Source: Amaranthus tricolor
Lineage: Eukaryota > Streptophyta > Magnoliopsida > Caryophyllales > Amaranthaceae
Assembly: GCF_026212465.1 (NCBI RefSeq)
Contig: NC_080053.1
Coordinates: 9,222,815 to 9,286,814 of the forward strand
DNA length: 64,000 bases
Direction: 5' to 3'
Shown: positions 34,083 to 46,888 of the stretch, piece by piece
Layout: the number at the start of each line of letters is the position of its first letter
How positions within the stretch are numbered: the first letter of the stretch is position 1
Position numbers and translations under genes: made by a program
Notes under the pieces: model-generated
Told to the model about the DNA's origin: nothing
The model's input: the letters and a program-made list of their open reading frames with translations, nothing else
The model's database searches: none

Positions 34083-34639
34083 TTTTTCCCTCCTTTTTTT
34101 TTTTAATTTTTCTTATCTGTTTCCGCTGCACTTGAGCAGAAGGCATTTCAGTGGTTATCGTAGTATACTCCATGGAAGTAATTTTATTTATAAAAATATA
34201 ACTCGCAACCGGGTCCCGACCTCGAATTTACGGGCACTCGAAAGATAGGACCCGTCGAGGCGGGTCGATGCGCATACGAACGAATTGTCCGAAAGAGGCG
34301 TGCGTCGGTGCGTTCGTGTAAGCGGAAATTGCACCGGGTCCCGTCGGAAGTCCCCGCGGAAGCGCGCCCGGCATGGATGGCCTCTTGATTTCCAAGTGTT
34401 GCGCGGATTTCTCAAATATTTTGTCGCTTTTTTGTTGCGAGTTCACCTGGCTTTTAAAGCCGGCGGACTCTTTTGTGAATCGGACAATACCGGGAGGGTG
34501 AAAAACGGTATTTGGGAAGGAGAAGGCTCGAAATAGGGGTCTCGGCTGCGAATTTACGAGCTTTGGAATGCTCTGGTTTTTTTTTTTTTTTTTTTTGGGC
34601 GGCATTGCGCATGTAAACAAATTGCTACGGTGAATGAAC

Positions 34640-34758
34640 GGGTGCGATCATACCAGCACTAATGCACCGGATCCCATCAGAACTCCGCAGTTAAGCGTGC
34701 TTGGGCGAGAGTAGTACTAGGATGGGTGACCTCCTGGGAAGTCCTCGTGTTGCACCCC
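34640..34758 (+). rRNA. 5S ribosomal RNA, copy 52
   Basis: 676 bp after copy 51; T tracts 20 and 11. Confidence 0.98.
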
Positions 34759-35316
34759 TTTTTCCCTCCTTTTTTTTTTTAATTTTTCTTATCTGTTTCC
34801 GCTGCACTTGAGCAGAAGGCATTTCAGTGGTTATCGTAGTATACTCCATGGAAGTAATTTTATTTATAAAAATATAACTCGCAACCGGGTCCCGACCTCG
34901 AATTTACGGGCACTCGAAAGATAGGACCCGTCGAGGCGGGTCGATGCGCATACGAACGAATTGTCCGAAAGAGGCGTGCGTCGGTGCGTTCGTGTAAGCG
35001 GAAATTGCACCGGGTCCCGTCGGAAGTCCCCGCGGAAGCGCGCCCGGCATGGATGGCCTCTTGATTTCCAAGTGTTGCGCGGATTTCTCAAATATTTTGT
35101 CGCTTTTTTGTTGCGAGTTCACCTGGCTTTTAAAGCCGGCGGACTCTTTTGTGAATCGGACAATACCGGGAGGGTGAAAAACGGTATTTGGGAAGGAGAA
35201 GGCTCGAAATAGGGGTCTCGGCTGCGAATTTACGAGCTTTGGAATGCTCTGGTTTTTTTTTTTTTTTTTTTTTGGGCGGCATTGCGCATGTAAACAAATT
35301 GCTACGGTGAATGAAC

Positions 35317-35435
35317 GGGTGCGATCATACCAGCACTAATGCACCGGATCCCATCAGAACTCCGCAGTTAAGCGTGCTTGGGCGAGAGTAGTACTAGGAT
35401 GGGTGACCTCCTGGGAAGTCCTCGTGTTGCACCCC
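35317..35435 (+). rRNA. 5S ribosomal RNA, copy 53
   Basis: 677 bp after copy 52; T tracts 21 and 11. Confidence 0.98.
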
Positions 35436-35992
35436 TTTTTCCCTCCTTTTTTTTTTTAATTTTTCTTATCTGTTTCCGCTGCACTTGAGCAGAAGGCATT
35501 TCAGTGGTTATCGTAGTATACTCCATGGAAGTAATTTTATTTATAAAAATATAACTCGCAACCGGGTCCCGACCTCGAATTTACGGGCACTCGAAAGATA
35601 GGACCCGTCGAGGCGGGTCGATGCGCATACGAACGAATTGTCCGAAAGAGGCGTGCGTCGGTGCGTTCGTGTAAGCGGAAATTGCACCGGGTCCCGTCGG
35701 AAGTCCCCGCGGAAGCGCGCCCGGCATGGATGGCCTCTTGATTTCCAAGTGTTGCGCGGATTTCTCAAATATTTTGTCGCTTTTTTGTTGCGAGTTCACC
35801 TGGCTTTTAAAGCCGGCGGACTCTTTTGTGAATCGGACAATACCGGGAGGGTGAAAAACGGTATTTGGGAAGGAGAAGGCTCGAAATAGGGGTCTCGGCT
35901 GCGAATTTACGAGCTTTGGAATGCTCTGGTTTTTTTTTTTTTTTTTTTTGGGCGGCATTGCGCATGTAAACAAATTGCTACGGTGAATGAAC

Positions 35993-36111
35993 GGGTGCGA
36001 TCATACCAGCACTAATGCACCGGATCCCATCAGAACTCCGCAGTTAAGCGTGCTTGGGCGAGAGTAGTACTAGGATGGGTGACCTCCTGGGAAGTCCTCG
36101 TGTTGCACCCC
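35993..36111 (+). rRNA. 5S ribosomal RNA, copy 54
   Basis: 676 bp after copy 53; T tracts 20 and 11. Confidence 0.98.
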
Positions 36112-36668
36112 TTTTTCCCTCCTTTTTTTTTTTAATTTTTCTTATCTGTTTCCGCTGCACTTGAGCAGAAGGCATTTCAGTGGTTATCGTAGTATACTCC
36201 ATGGAAGTAATTTTATTTATAAAAATATAACTCGCAACCGGGTCCCGACCTCGAATTTACGGGCACTCGAAAGATAGGACCCGTCGAGGCGGGTCGATGC
36301 GCATACGAACGAATTGTCCGAAAGAGGCGTGCGTCGGTGCGTTCGTGTAAGCGGAAATTGCACCGGGTCCCGTCGGAAGTCCCCGCGGAAGCGCGCCCGG
36401 CATGGATGGCCTCTTGATTTCCAAGTGTTGCGCGGATTTCTCAAATATTTTGTCGCTTTTTTGTTGCGAGTTCACCTGGCTTTTAAAGCCGGCGGACTCT
36501 TTTGTGAATCGGACAATACCGGGAGGGTGAAAAACGGTATTTGGGAAGGAGAAGGCTCGAAATAGGGGTCTCGGCTGCGAATTTACGAGCTTTGGAATGC
36601 TCTGGTTTTTTTTTTTTTTTTTTTTGGGCGGCATTGCGCATGTAAACAAATTGCTACGGTGAATGAAC

Positions 36669-36787
36669 GGGTGCGATCATACCAGCACTAATGCACCGGA
36701 TCCCATCAGAACTCCGCAGTTAAGCGTGCTTGGGCGAGAGTAGTACTAGGATGGGTGACCTCCTGGGAAGTCCTCGTGTTGCACCCC
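36669..36787 (+). rRNA. 5S ribosomal RNA, copy 55
   Basis: 676 bp after copy 54; T tracts 20 and 11. Confidence 0.98.
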
Positions 36788-37343
36788 TTTTTCCCTCCTT
36801 TTTTTTTTTAATTTTTCTTATCTGTTTCCGCTGCACTTGAGCAGAAGGCATTTCAGTGGTTATCGTAGTATACTCCATGGAAGTAATTTTATTTATAAAA
36901 ATATAACTCGCAACCGGGTCCCGACCTCGAATTTACGGGCACTCGAAAGATAGGACCCGTCGAGGCGGGTCGATGCGCATACGAACGAATTGTCCGAAAG
37001 AGGCGTGCGTCGGTGCGTTCGTGTAAGCGGAAATTGCACCGGGTCCCGTCGGAAGTCCCCGCGGAAGCGCGCCCGGCATGGATGGCCTCTTGATTTCCAA
37101 GTGTTGCGCGGATTTCTCAAATATTTTGTCGCTTTTTTGTTGCGAGTTCACCTGGCTTTTAAAGCCGGCGGACTCTTTTGTGAATCGGACAATACCGGGA
37201 GGGTGAAAAACGGTATTTGGGAAGGAGAAGGCTCGAAATAGGGGTCTCGGCTGCGAATTTACGAGCTTTGGAATGCTCTGGTTTTTTTTTTTTTTTTTTT
37301 GGGCGGCATTGCGCATGTAAACAAATTGCTACGGTGAATGAAC

Positions 37344-37462
37344 GGGTGCGATCATACCAGCACTAATGCACCGGATCCCATCAGAACTCCGCAGTTAAGC
37401 GTGCTTGGGCGAGAGTAGTACTAGGATGGGTGACCTCCTGGGAAGTCCTCGTGTTGCACCCC
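37344..37462 (+). rRNA. 5S ribosomal RNA, copy 56
   Basis: 675 bp after copy 55; T tracts 19 and 9, the shortest downstream tract in the window. Confidence 0.98.
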
Positions 37463-38015
37463 TTTTTCCCTCCTTTTTTTTTAATTTTTCTTATCTGTTT
37501 CCGCTGCACTTGAGCAGAAGGCATTTCAGTGGTTATCGTAGTATACTCCATGGAAGTAATTTTATTTATAAAAATATAACTCGCAACCGGGTCCCGACCT
37601 CGAATTTACGGGCACTCGAAAGATAGGACCCGTCGAGGCGGGTCGATGCGCATACGAACGAATTGTCCGAAAGAGGCGTGCGTCGGTGCGTTCGTGTAAG
37701 CGGAAATTGCACCGGGTCCCGTCGGAAGTCCCCGCGGAAGCGCGCCCGGCATGGATGGCCTCTTGATTTCCAAGTGTTGCGCGGATTTCTCAAATATTTT
37801 GTCGCTTTTTTGTTGCGAGTTCACCTGGCTTTTAAAGCCGGCGGACTCTTTTGTGAATCGGACAATACCGGGAGGGTGAAAAACGGTATTTGGGAAGGAG
37901 AAGGCTCGAAATAGGGGTCTCGGCTGCGAATTTACGAGCTTTGGAATGCTCTGGTTTTTTTTTTTTTTTTTTGGGCGGCATTGCGCATGTAAACAAATTG
38001 CTACGGTGAATGAAC

Positions 38016-38134
38016 GGGTGCGATCATACCAGCACTAATGCACCGGATCCCATCAGAACTCCGCAGTTAAGCGTGCTTGGGCGAGAGTAGTACTAGGATG
38101 GGTGACCTCCTGGGAAGTCCTCGTGTTGCACCCC
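38016..38134 (+). rRNA. 5S ribosomal RNA, copy 57
   Basis: 672 bp after copy 56; T tracts 18 and 10. Confidence 0.98.
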
Positions 38135-38689
38135 TTTTTCCCTCCTTTTTTTTTTAATTTTTCTTATCTGTTTCCGCTGCACTTGAGCAGAAGGCATTTC
38201 AGTGGTTATCGTAGTATACTCCATGGAAGTAATTTTATTTATAAAAATATAACTCGCAACCGGGTCCCGACCTCGAATTTACGGGCACTCGAAAGATAGG
38301 ACCCGTCGAGGCGGGTCGATGCGCATACGAACGAATTGTCCGAAAGAGGCGTGCGTCGGTGCGTTCGTGTAAGCGGAAATTGCACCGGGTCCCGTCGGAA
38401 GTCCCCGCGGAAGCGCGCCCGGCATGGATGGCCTCTTGATTTCCAAGTGTTGCGCGGATTTCTCAAATATTTTGTCGCTTTTTTGTTGCGAGTTCACCTG
38501 GCTTTTAAAGCCGGCGGACTCTTTTGTGAATCGGACAATACCGGGAGGGTGAAAAACGGTATTTGGGAAGGAGAAGGCTCGAAATAGGGGTCTCGGCTGC
38601 GAATTTACGAGCTTTGGAATGCTCTGGTTTTTTTTTTTTTTTTTTTGGGCGGCATTGCGCATGTAAACAAATTGCTACGGTGAATGAAC

Positions 38690-38808
38690 GGGTGCGATCA
38701 TACCAGCACTAATGCACCGGATCCCATCAGAACTCCGCAGTTAAGCGTGCTTGGGCGAGAGTAGTACTAGGATGGGTGACCTCCTGGGAAGTCCTCGTGT
38801 TGCACCCC
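38690..38808 (+). rRNA. 5S ribosomal RNA, copy 58
   Basis: 674 bp after copy 57; T tracts 19 and 10. Confidence 0.98.
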
Positions 38809-39363
38809 TTTTTCCCTCCTTTTTTTTTTAATTTTTCTTATCTGTTTCCGCTGCACTTGAGCAGAAGGCATTTCAGTGGTTATCGTAGTATACTCCATGG
38901 AAGTAATTTTATTTATAAAAATATAACTCGCAACCGGGTCCCGACCTCGAATTTACGGGCACTCGAAAGATAGGACCCGTCGAGGCGGGTCGATGCGCAT
39001 ACGAACGAATTGTCCGAAAGAGGCGTGCGTCGGTGCGTTCGTGTAAGCGGAAATTGCACCGGGTCCCGTCGGAAGTCCCCGCGGAAGCGCGCCCGGCATG
39101 GATGGCCTCTTGATTTCCAAGTGTTGCGCGGATTTCTCAAATATTTTGTCGCTTTTTTGTTGCGAGTTCACCTGGCTTTTAAAGCCGGCGGACTCTTTTG
39201 TGAATCGGACAATACCGGGAGGGTGAAAAACGGTATTTGGGAAGGAGAAGGCTCGAAATAGGGGTCTCGGCTGCGAATTTACGAGCTTTGGAATGCTCTG
39301 GTTTTTTTTTTTTTTTTTTTGGGCGGCATTGCGCATGTAAACAAATTGCTACGGTGAATGAAC

Positions 39364-39482
39364 GGGTGCGATCATACCAGCACTAATGCACCGGATCCCA
39401 TCAGAACTCCGCAGTTAAGCGTGCTTGGGCGAGAGTAGTACTAGGATGGGTGACCTCCTGGGAAGTCCTCGTGTTGCACCCC
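39364..39482 (+). rRNA. 5S ribosomal RNA, copy 59
   Basis: 674 bp after copy 58; T tracts 19 and 10. Confidence 0.98.
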
Positions 39483-40035
39483 TTTTTCCCTCCTTTTTTT
39501 TTTAATTTTTCTTATCTGTTTCCGCTGCACTTGAGCAGAAGGCATTTCAGTGGTTATCGTAGTATACTCCATGGAAGTAATTTTATTTATAAAAATATAA
39601 CTCGCAACCGGGTCCCGACCTCGAATTTACGGGCACTCGAAAGATAGGACCCGTCGAGGCGGGTCGATGCGCATACGAACGAATTGTCCGAAAGAGGCGT
39701 GCGTCGGTGCGTTCGTGTAAGCGGAAATTGCACCGGGTCCCGTCGGAAGTCCCCGCGGAAGCGCGCCCGGCATGGATGGCCTCTTGATTTCCAAGTGTTG
39801 CGCGGATTTCTCAAATATTTTGTCGCTTTTTTGTTGCGAGTTCACCTGGCTTTTAAAGCCGGCGGACTCTTTTGTGAATCGGACAATACCGGGAGGGTGA
39901 AAAACGGTATTTGGGAAGGAGAAGGCTCGAAATAGGGGTCTCGGCTGCGAATTTACGAGCTTTGGAATGCTCTGGTTTTTTTTTTTTTTTTTGGGCGGCA
40001 TTGCGCATGTAAACAAATTGCTACGGTGAATGAAC

Positions 40036-40154
40036 GGGTGCGATCATACCAGCACTAATGCACCGGATCCCATCAGAACTCCGCAGTTAAGCGTGCTTGG
40101 GCGAGAGTAGTACTAGGATGGGTGACCTCCTGGGAAGTCCTCGTGTTGCACCCC
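40036..40154 (+). rRNA. 5S ribosomal RNA, copy 60
   Basis: 672 bp after copy 59; T tracts 17 and 11. Confidence 0.98.
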
Positions 40155-40697
40155 TTTTTCCCTCCTTTTTTTTTTTAATTTTTCTTATCTGTTTCCGCTG
40201 CACTTGAGCAGAAGGCATTTCAGTGGTTATCGTAGTATACTCCATGGAAGTAATTTTATTTATAAAAATATAACTCGCAACCGGGTCCCGACCTCGAATT
40301 TACGGGCACTCGAAAGATAGGACCCGTCGAGGCGGGTCGATGCGCATACGAACGAATTGTCCGAAAGAGGCGTGCGTCGGTGCGTTCGTGTAAGCGGAAA
40401 TTGCACCGGGTCCCGTCGGAAGTCCCCGCGGAAGCGCGCCCGGCATGGATGGCCTCTTGATTTCCAAGTGTTGCGCGGATTTCTCAAATATTTTGTCGCT
40501 TTTTTCCTGGCTTTTAAAGCCGGCGGACTCTTTTGTGAATCGGACAATACCGGGAGGGTGAAAAACGGTATTTGGGAAGGAGAAGGCTCGAAATAGGGGT
40601 CTCGGCTGCGAATTTACGAGCTTTGGAATGCTCTGGTTTTTTTTTTTTTTTTTTGGGCGGCATTGCGCATGTAAACAAATTGCTACGGTGAATGAAC

Positions 40698-40816
40698 GGG
40701 TGCGATCATACCAGCACTAATGCACCGGATCCCATCAGAACTCCGCAGTTAAGCGTGCTTGGGCGAGAGTAGTACTAGGATGGGTGACCTCCTGGGAAGT
40801 CCTCGTGTTGCACCCC
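40698..40816 (+). rRNA. 5S ribosomal RNA, copy 61
   Basis: 662 bp after copy 60 because 12 bp are missing from the spacer at 40505/40506; T tracts 18 and 11. Gene and near promoter are unaffected. Confidence 0.98.
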
Positions 40817-41372
40817 TTTTTCCCTCCTTTTTTTTTTTAATTTTTCTTATCTGTTTCCGCTGCACTTGAGCAGAAGGCATTTCAGTGGTTATCGTAGTAT
40901 ACTCCATGGAAGTAATTTTATTTATAAAAATATAACTCGCAACCGGGTCCCGACCTCGAATTTACGGGCACTCGAAAGATAGGACCCGTCGAGGCGGGTC
41001 GATGCGCATACGAACGAATTGTCCGAAAGAGGCGTGCGTCGGTGCGTTCGTGTAAGCGGAAATTGCACCGGGTCCCGTCGGAAGTCCCCGCGGAAGCGCG
41101 CCCGGCATGGATGGCCTCTTGATTTCCAAGTGTTGCGCGGATTTCTCAAATATTTTGTCGCTTTTTTGTTGCGAGTTCACCTGGCTTTTAAAGCCGGCGG
41201 ACTCTTTTGTGAATCGGACAATACCGGGAGGGTGAAAAACGGTATTTGGGAAGGAGAAGGCTCGAAATAGGGGTCTCGGCTGCGAATTTACGAGCTTTGG
41301 AATGCTCTGGTTTTTTTTTTTTTTTTTTTGGGCGGCATTGCGCATGTAAACAAATTGCTACGGTGAATGAAC

Positions 41373-41491
41373 GGGTGCGATCATACCAGCACTAATGCAC
41401 CGGATCCCATCAGAACTCCGCAGTTAAGCGTGCTTGGGCGAGAGTAGTACTAGGATGGGTGACCTCCTGGGAAGTCCTCGTGTTGCACCCC
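41373..41491 (+). rRNA. 5S ribosomal RNA, copy 62
   Basis: 675 bp after copy 61; T tracts 19 and 11. Confidence 0.98.
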
Positions 41492-42042
41492 TTTTTCCCT
41501 CCTTTTTTTTTTTAATTTTTCTTATCTGTTTCCGCTGCACTTGAGCAGAAGGCATTTCAGTGGTTATCGTAGTATACTCCATGGAAGTAATTTTATTTAT
41601 AAAAATATAACTCGCAACCGGGTCCCGACCTCGAATTTACGGGCACTCGAAAGATAGGACCCGTCGAGGCGGGTCGATGCGCATACGAACGAATTGTCCG
41701 AAAGAGGCGTGCGTCGGTGCGTTCGTGTAAGCGGAAATTGCACCGGGTCCCGTCGGAAGTCCCCGCGGAAGCGCGCCCGGCATGGATGGCCTCTTGATTT
41801 CCAAGTGTTGCGCGGATTTCTCAAATATTTTGTCGCTTTTTTGTTGCGAGTTCACCTGGCTTTTAAAGCCGGCGGACTCTTTTGTGAATCGGACAATACC
41901 GGGAGGGTGAAAAACGGTATTTGGGAAGGAGAAGGCTCGAAATAGGGGTCTCGGCTGCGAATTTACGAGCTTTGGAATGCTCTGGTTTTTTTTTTTTTTT
42001 TTTTGGGCGGCATTGCGCATGTAAACAAATTGCTACGGTGAC

Positions 42043-42161
42043 GGGTGCGATCATACCAGCACTAATGCACCGGATCCCATCAGAACTCCGCAGTTAAGCG
42101 TGCTTGGGCGAGAGTAGTACTAGGATGGGTGACCTCCTGGGAAGTCCTCGTGTTGCACCCC
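42043..42161 (+). rRNA. 5S ribosomal RNA, copy 63, promoter deletion
   Basis: 670 bp after copy 62. Gene intact, but 5 bp are missing directly upstream: GGTGAC precedes the start where all others have GGTGAATGAAC. The conserved upstream block therefore sits at -28 to -11, not -33 to -16. T tracts 19 and 11. Confidence 0.97.
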
Positions 42162-42721
42162 TTTTTCCCTCCTTTTTTTTTTTAATTTTTCTTATCTGTT
42201 TCCGCTGCACTTGAGCAGAAGGCATTTCAGTGGTTATCGTAGTATACTCCATGGAAGTAATTTTATTTATAAAAATATAACTCGCAACCGGGTCCCCGAC
42301 CTCGAATTTACGGGCACTCGAAAGATAGGACCCGTCGAGGCGGGTCGATGCGCATACGAACGAATTGTCCGAAAGAGGCGTGCGTCGGTGCGTTCGTGTA
42401 AGCGGAAATTGCACCGGGTCCCGTCGGAAGTCCCCGCGGAAGCGCGCCCGGCATGGATGGCCTCTTGATTTCCAAGTGTTGCGCGGATTTCTCAAATATT
42501 TTGTCGCTTTTTTGTTGCGAGTTCACCTGGCTTTTAAAGCCGGCGGACTCTTTTGTGAATCGGACAATACCGGGAGGGTGAAAAACGGTATTTGGGAAGG
42601 AGAAGGCTCGAAATAGGGGTCTCGGCTGCGAATTTACGAGCTTTGGAATGCTCTGGTTTTTTTTTTTTTTTTTTTTTTGGGCGGCATTGCGCATGTAAAC
42701 AAATTGCTACGGTGAATGAAC

Positions 42722-42840
42722 GGGTGCGATCATACCAGCACTAATGCACCGGATCCCATCAGAACTCCGCAGTTAAGCGTGCTTGGGCGAGAGTAGTACT
42801 AGGATGGGTGACCTCCTGGGAAGTCCTCGTGTTGCACCCC
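42722..42840 (+). rRNA. 5S ribosomal RNA, copy 64
   Basis: 679 bp after copy 63, the longest ordinary spacing: T tracts 22 and 11 plus one extra C (GGTCCCC near 42292-42298) in the preceding spacer. Confidence 0.98.
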
Positions 42841-43397
42841 TTTTTCCCTCCTTTTTTTTTTTAATTTTTCTTATCTGTTTCCGCTGCACTTGAGCAGAAG
42901 GCATTTCAGTGGTTATCGTAGTATACTCCATGGAAGTAATTTTATTTATAAAAATATAACTCGCAACCGGGTCCCGACCTCGAATTTACGGGCACTCGAA
43001 AGATAGGACCCGTCGAGGCGGGTCGATGCGCATACGAACGAATTGTCCGAAAGAGGCGTGCGTCGGTGCGTTCGTGTAAGCGGAAATTGCACCGGGTCCC
43101 GTCGGAAGTCCCCGCGGAAGCGCGCCCGGCATGGATGGCCTCTTGATTTCCAAGTGTTGCGCGGATTTCTCAAATATTTTGTCGCTTTTTTGTTGCGAGT
43201 TCACCTGGCTTTTAAAGCCGGCGGACTCTTTTGTGAATCGGACAATACCGGGAGGGTGAAAAACGGTATTTGGGAAGGAGAAGGCTCGAAATAGGGGTCT
43301 CGGCTGCGAATTTACGAGCTTTGGAATGCTCTGGTTTTTTTTTTTTTTTTTTTTGGGCGGCATTGCGCATGTAAACAAATTGCTACGGTGAATGAAC

Positions 43398-43516
43398 GGG
43401 TGCGATCATACCAGCACTAATGCACCGGATCCCATCAGAACTCCGCAGTTAAGCGTGCTTGGGCGAGAGTAGTACTAGGATGGGTGACCTCCTGGGAAGT
43501 CCTCGTGTTGCACCCC
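43398..43516 (+). rRNA. 5S ribosomal RNA, copy 65
   Basis: 676 bp after copy 64; T tracts 20 and 11. Confidence 0.98.
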
Positions 43517-44074
43517 TTTTTCCCTCCTTTTTTTTTTTAATTTTTCTTATCTGTTTCCGCTGCACTTGAGCAGAAGGCATTTCAGTGGTTATCGTAGTAT
43601 ACTCCATGGAAGTAATTTTATTTATAAAAATATAACTCGCAACCGGGTCCCGACCTCGAATTTACGGGCACTCGAAAGATAGGACCCGTCGAGGCGGGTC
43701 GATGCGCATACGAACGAATTGTCCGAAAGAGGCGTGCGTCGGTGCGTTCGTGTAAGCGGAAATTGCACCGGGTCCCGTCGGAAGTCCCCGCGGAAGCGCG
43801 CCCGGCATGGATGGCCTCTTGATTTCCAAGTGTTGCGCGGATTTCTCAAATATTTTGTCGCTTTTTTGTTGCGAGTTCACCTGGCTTTTAAAGCCGGCGG
43901 ACTCTTTTGTGAATCGGACAATACCGGGAGGGTGAAAAACGGTATTTGGGAAGGAGAAGGCTCGAAATAGGGGTCTCGGCTGCGAATTTACGAGCTTTGG
44001 AATGCTCTGGTTTTTTTTTTTTTTTTTTTTTGGGCGGCATTGCGCATGTAAACAAATTGCTACGGTGAATGAAC

Positions 44075-44193
44075 GGGTGCGATCATACCAGCACTAATGC
44101 ACCGGATCCCATCAGAACTCCGCAGTTAAGCGTGCTTGGGCGAGAGTAGTACTAGGATGGGTGACCTCCTGGGAAGTCCTCGTGTTGCACCCC
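44075..44193 (+). rRNA. 5S ribosomal RNA, copy 66
   Basis: 677 bp after copy 65; T tracts 21 and 11. Confidence 0.98.
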
Positions 44194-44748
44194 TTTTTCC
44201 CTCCTTTTTTTTTTTAATTTTTCTTATCTGTTTCCGCTGCACTTGAGCAGAAGGCATTTCAGTGGTTATCGTAGTATACTCCATGGAAGTAATTTTATTT
44301 ATAAAAATATAACTCGCAACCGGGTCCCGACCTCGAATTTACGGGCACTCGAAAGATAGGACCCGTCGAGGCGGGTCGATGCGCATACGAACGAATTGTC
44401 CGAAAGAGGCGTGCGTCGGTGCGTTCGTGTAAGCGGAAATTGCACCGGGTCCCGTCGGAAGTCCCCGCGGAAGCGCGCCCGGCATGGATGGCCTCTTGAT
44501 TTCCAAGTGTTGCGCGGATTTCTCAAATATTTTGTCGCTTTTTTGTTGCGAGTTCACCTGGCTTTTAAAGCCGGCGGACTCTTTTGTGAATCGGACAATA
44601 CCGGGAGGGTGAAAAACGGTATTTGGGAAGGAGAAGGCTCGAAATAGGGGTCTCGGCTGCGAATTTACGAGCTTTGGAATGCTCTGGTTTTTTTTTTTTT
44701 TTTTTGGGCGGCATTGCGCATGTAAACAAATTGCTACGGTGAATGAAC

Positions 44749-44867
44749 GGGTGCGATCATACCAGCACTAATGCACCGGATCCCATCAGAACTCCGCAGT
44801 TAAGCGTGCTTGGGCGAGAGTAGTACTAGGATGGGTGACCTCCTGGGAAGTCCTCGTGTTGCACCCC
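44749..44867 (+). rRNA. 5S ribosomal RNA, copy 67
   Basis: 674 bp after copy 66; T tracts 18 and 10. Confidence 0.98.
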
Positions 44868-45421
44868 TTTTTCCCTCCTTTTTTTTTTAATTTTTCTTAT
44901 CTGTTTCCGCTGCACTTGAGCAGAAGGCATTTCAGTGGTTATCGTAGTATACTCCATGGAAGTAATTTTATTTATAAAAATATAACTCGCAACCGGGTCC
45001 CGACCTCGAATTTACGGGCACTCGAAAGATAGGACCCGTCGAGGCGGGTCGATGCGCATACGAACGAATTGTCCGAAAGAGGCGTGCGTCGGTGCGTTCG
45101 TGTAAGCGGAAATTGCACCGGGTCCCGTCGGAAGTCCCCGCGGAAGCGCGCCCGGCATGGATGGCCTCTTGATTTCCAAGTGTTGCGCGGATTTCTCAAA
45201 TATTTTGTCGCTTTTTTGTTGCGAGTTCACCTGGCTTTTAAAGCCGGCGGACTCTTTTGTGAATCGGACAATACCGGGAGGGTGAAAAACGGTATTTGGG
45301 AAGGAGAAGGCTCGAAATAGGGGTCTCGGCTGCGAATTTACGAGCTTTGGAATGCTCTGGTTTTTTTTTTTTTTTTTTGGGCGGCATTGCGCATGTAAAC
45401 AAATTGCTACGGTGAATGAAC

Positions 45422-45540
45422 GGGTGCGATCATACCAGCACTAATGCACCGGATCCCATCAGAACTCCGCAGTTAAGCGTGCTTGGGCGAGAGTAGTACT
45501 AGGATGGGTGACCTCCTGGGAAGTCCTCGTGTTGCACCCC
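45422..45540 (+). rRNA. 5S ribosomal RNA, copy 68
   Basis: 673 bp after copy 67; T tracts 18 and 10. Confidence 0.98.
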
Positions 45541-46095
45541 TTTTTCCCTCCTTTTTTTTTTAATTTTTCTTATCTGTTTCCGCTGCACTTGAGCAGAAGG
45601 CATTTCAGTGGTTATCGTAGTATACTCCATGGAAGTAATTTTATTTATAAAAATATAACTCGCAACCGGGTCCCGACCTCGAATTTACGGGCACTCGAAA
45701 GATAGGACCCGTCGAGGCGGGTCGATGCGCATACGAACGAATTGTCCGAAAGAGGCGTGCGTCGGTGCGTTCGTGTAAGCGGAAATTGCACCGGGTCCCG
45801 TCGGAAGTCCCCGCGGAAGCGCGCCCGGCATGGATGGCCTCTTGATTTCCAAGTGTTGCGCGGATTTCTCAAATATTTTGTCGCTTTTTTGTTGCGAGTT
45901 CACCTGGCTTTTAAAGCCGGCGGACTCTTTTGTGAATCGGACAATACCGGGAGGGTGAAAAACGGTATTTGGGAAGGAGAAGGCTCGAAATAGGGGTCTC
46001 GGCTGCGAATTTACGAGCTTTGGAATGCTCTGGTTTTTTTTTTTTTTTTTTTGGGCGGCATTGCGCATGTAAACAAATTGCTACGGTGAATGAAC

Positions 46096-46214
46096 GGGTG
46101 CGATCATACCAGCACTAATGCACCGGATCCCATCAGAACTCCGCAGTTAAGCGTGCTTGGGCGAGAGTAGTACTAGGATGGGTGACCTCCTGGGAAGTCC
46201 TCGTGTTGCACCCC
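46096..46214 (+). rRNA. 5S ribosomal RNA, copy 69
   Basis: 674 bp after copy 68; T tracts 19 and 10. Confidence 0.98.
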
Positions 46215-46769
46215 TTTTTCCCTCCTTTTTTTTTTAATTTTTCTTATCTGTTTCCGCTGCACTTGAGCAGAAGGCATTTCAGTGGTTATCGTAGTATACT
46301 CCATGGAAGTAATTTTATTTATAAAAATATAACTCGCAACCGGGTCCCGACCTCGAATTTACGGGCACTCGAAAGATAGGACCCGTCGAGGCGGGTCGAT
46401 GCGCATACGAACGAATTGTCCGAAAGAGGCGTGCGTCGGTGCGTTCGTGTAAGCGGAAATTGCACCGGGTCCCGTCGGAAGTCCCCGCGGAAGCGCGCCC
46501 GGCATGGATGGCCTCTTGATTTCCAAGTGTTGCGCGGATTTCTCAAATATTTTGTCGCTTTTTTGTTGCGAGTTCACCTGGCTTTTAAAGCCGGCGGACT
46601 CTTTTGTGAATCGGACAATACCGGGAGGGTGAAAAACGGTATTTGGGAAGGAGAAGGCTCGAAATAGGGGTCTCGGCTGCGAATTTACGAGCTTTGGAAT
46701 GCTCTGGTTTTTTTTTTTTTTTTTTTGGGCGGCATTGCGCATGTAAACAAATTGCTACGGTGAATGAAC

Positions 46770-46888
46770 GGGTGCGATCATACCAGCACTAATGCACCGG
46801 ATCCCATCAGAACTCCGCAGTTAAGCGTGCTTGGGCGAGAGTAGTACTAGGATGGGTGACCTCCTGGGAAGTCCTCGTGTTGCACCCC
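46770..46888 (+). rRNA. 5S ribosomal RNA, copy 70
   Basis: 674 bp after copy 69; T tracts 19 and 10. Confidence 0.98.

Larger units (their letters stand above)
37301..40154 (+). repeat. Short-3'-tract block, first occurrence (copies 56-60)
   Basis: Downstream T tracts of 9, 10, 10, 10, then a unit with 17 upstream and 11 downstream. The only similar series in the window is at copies 67-71, eleven units later. Confidence 0.6.
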
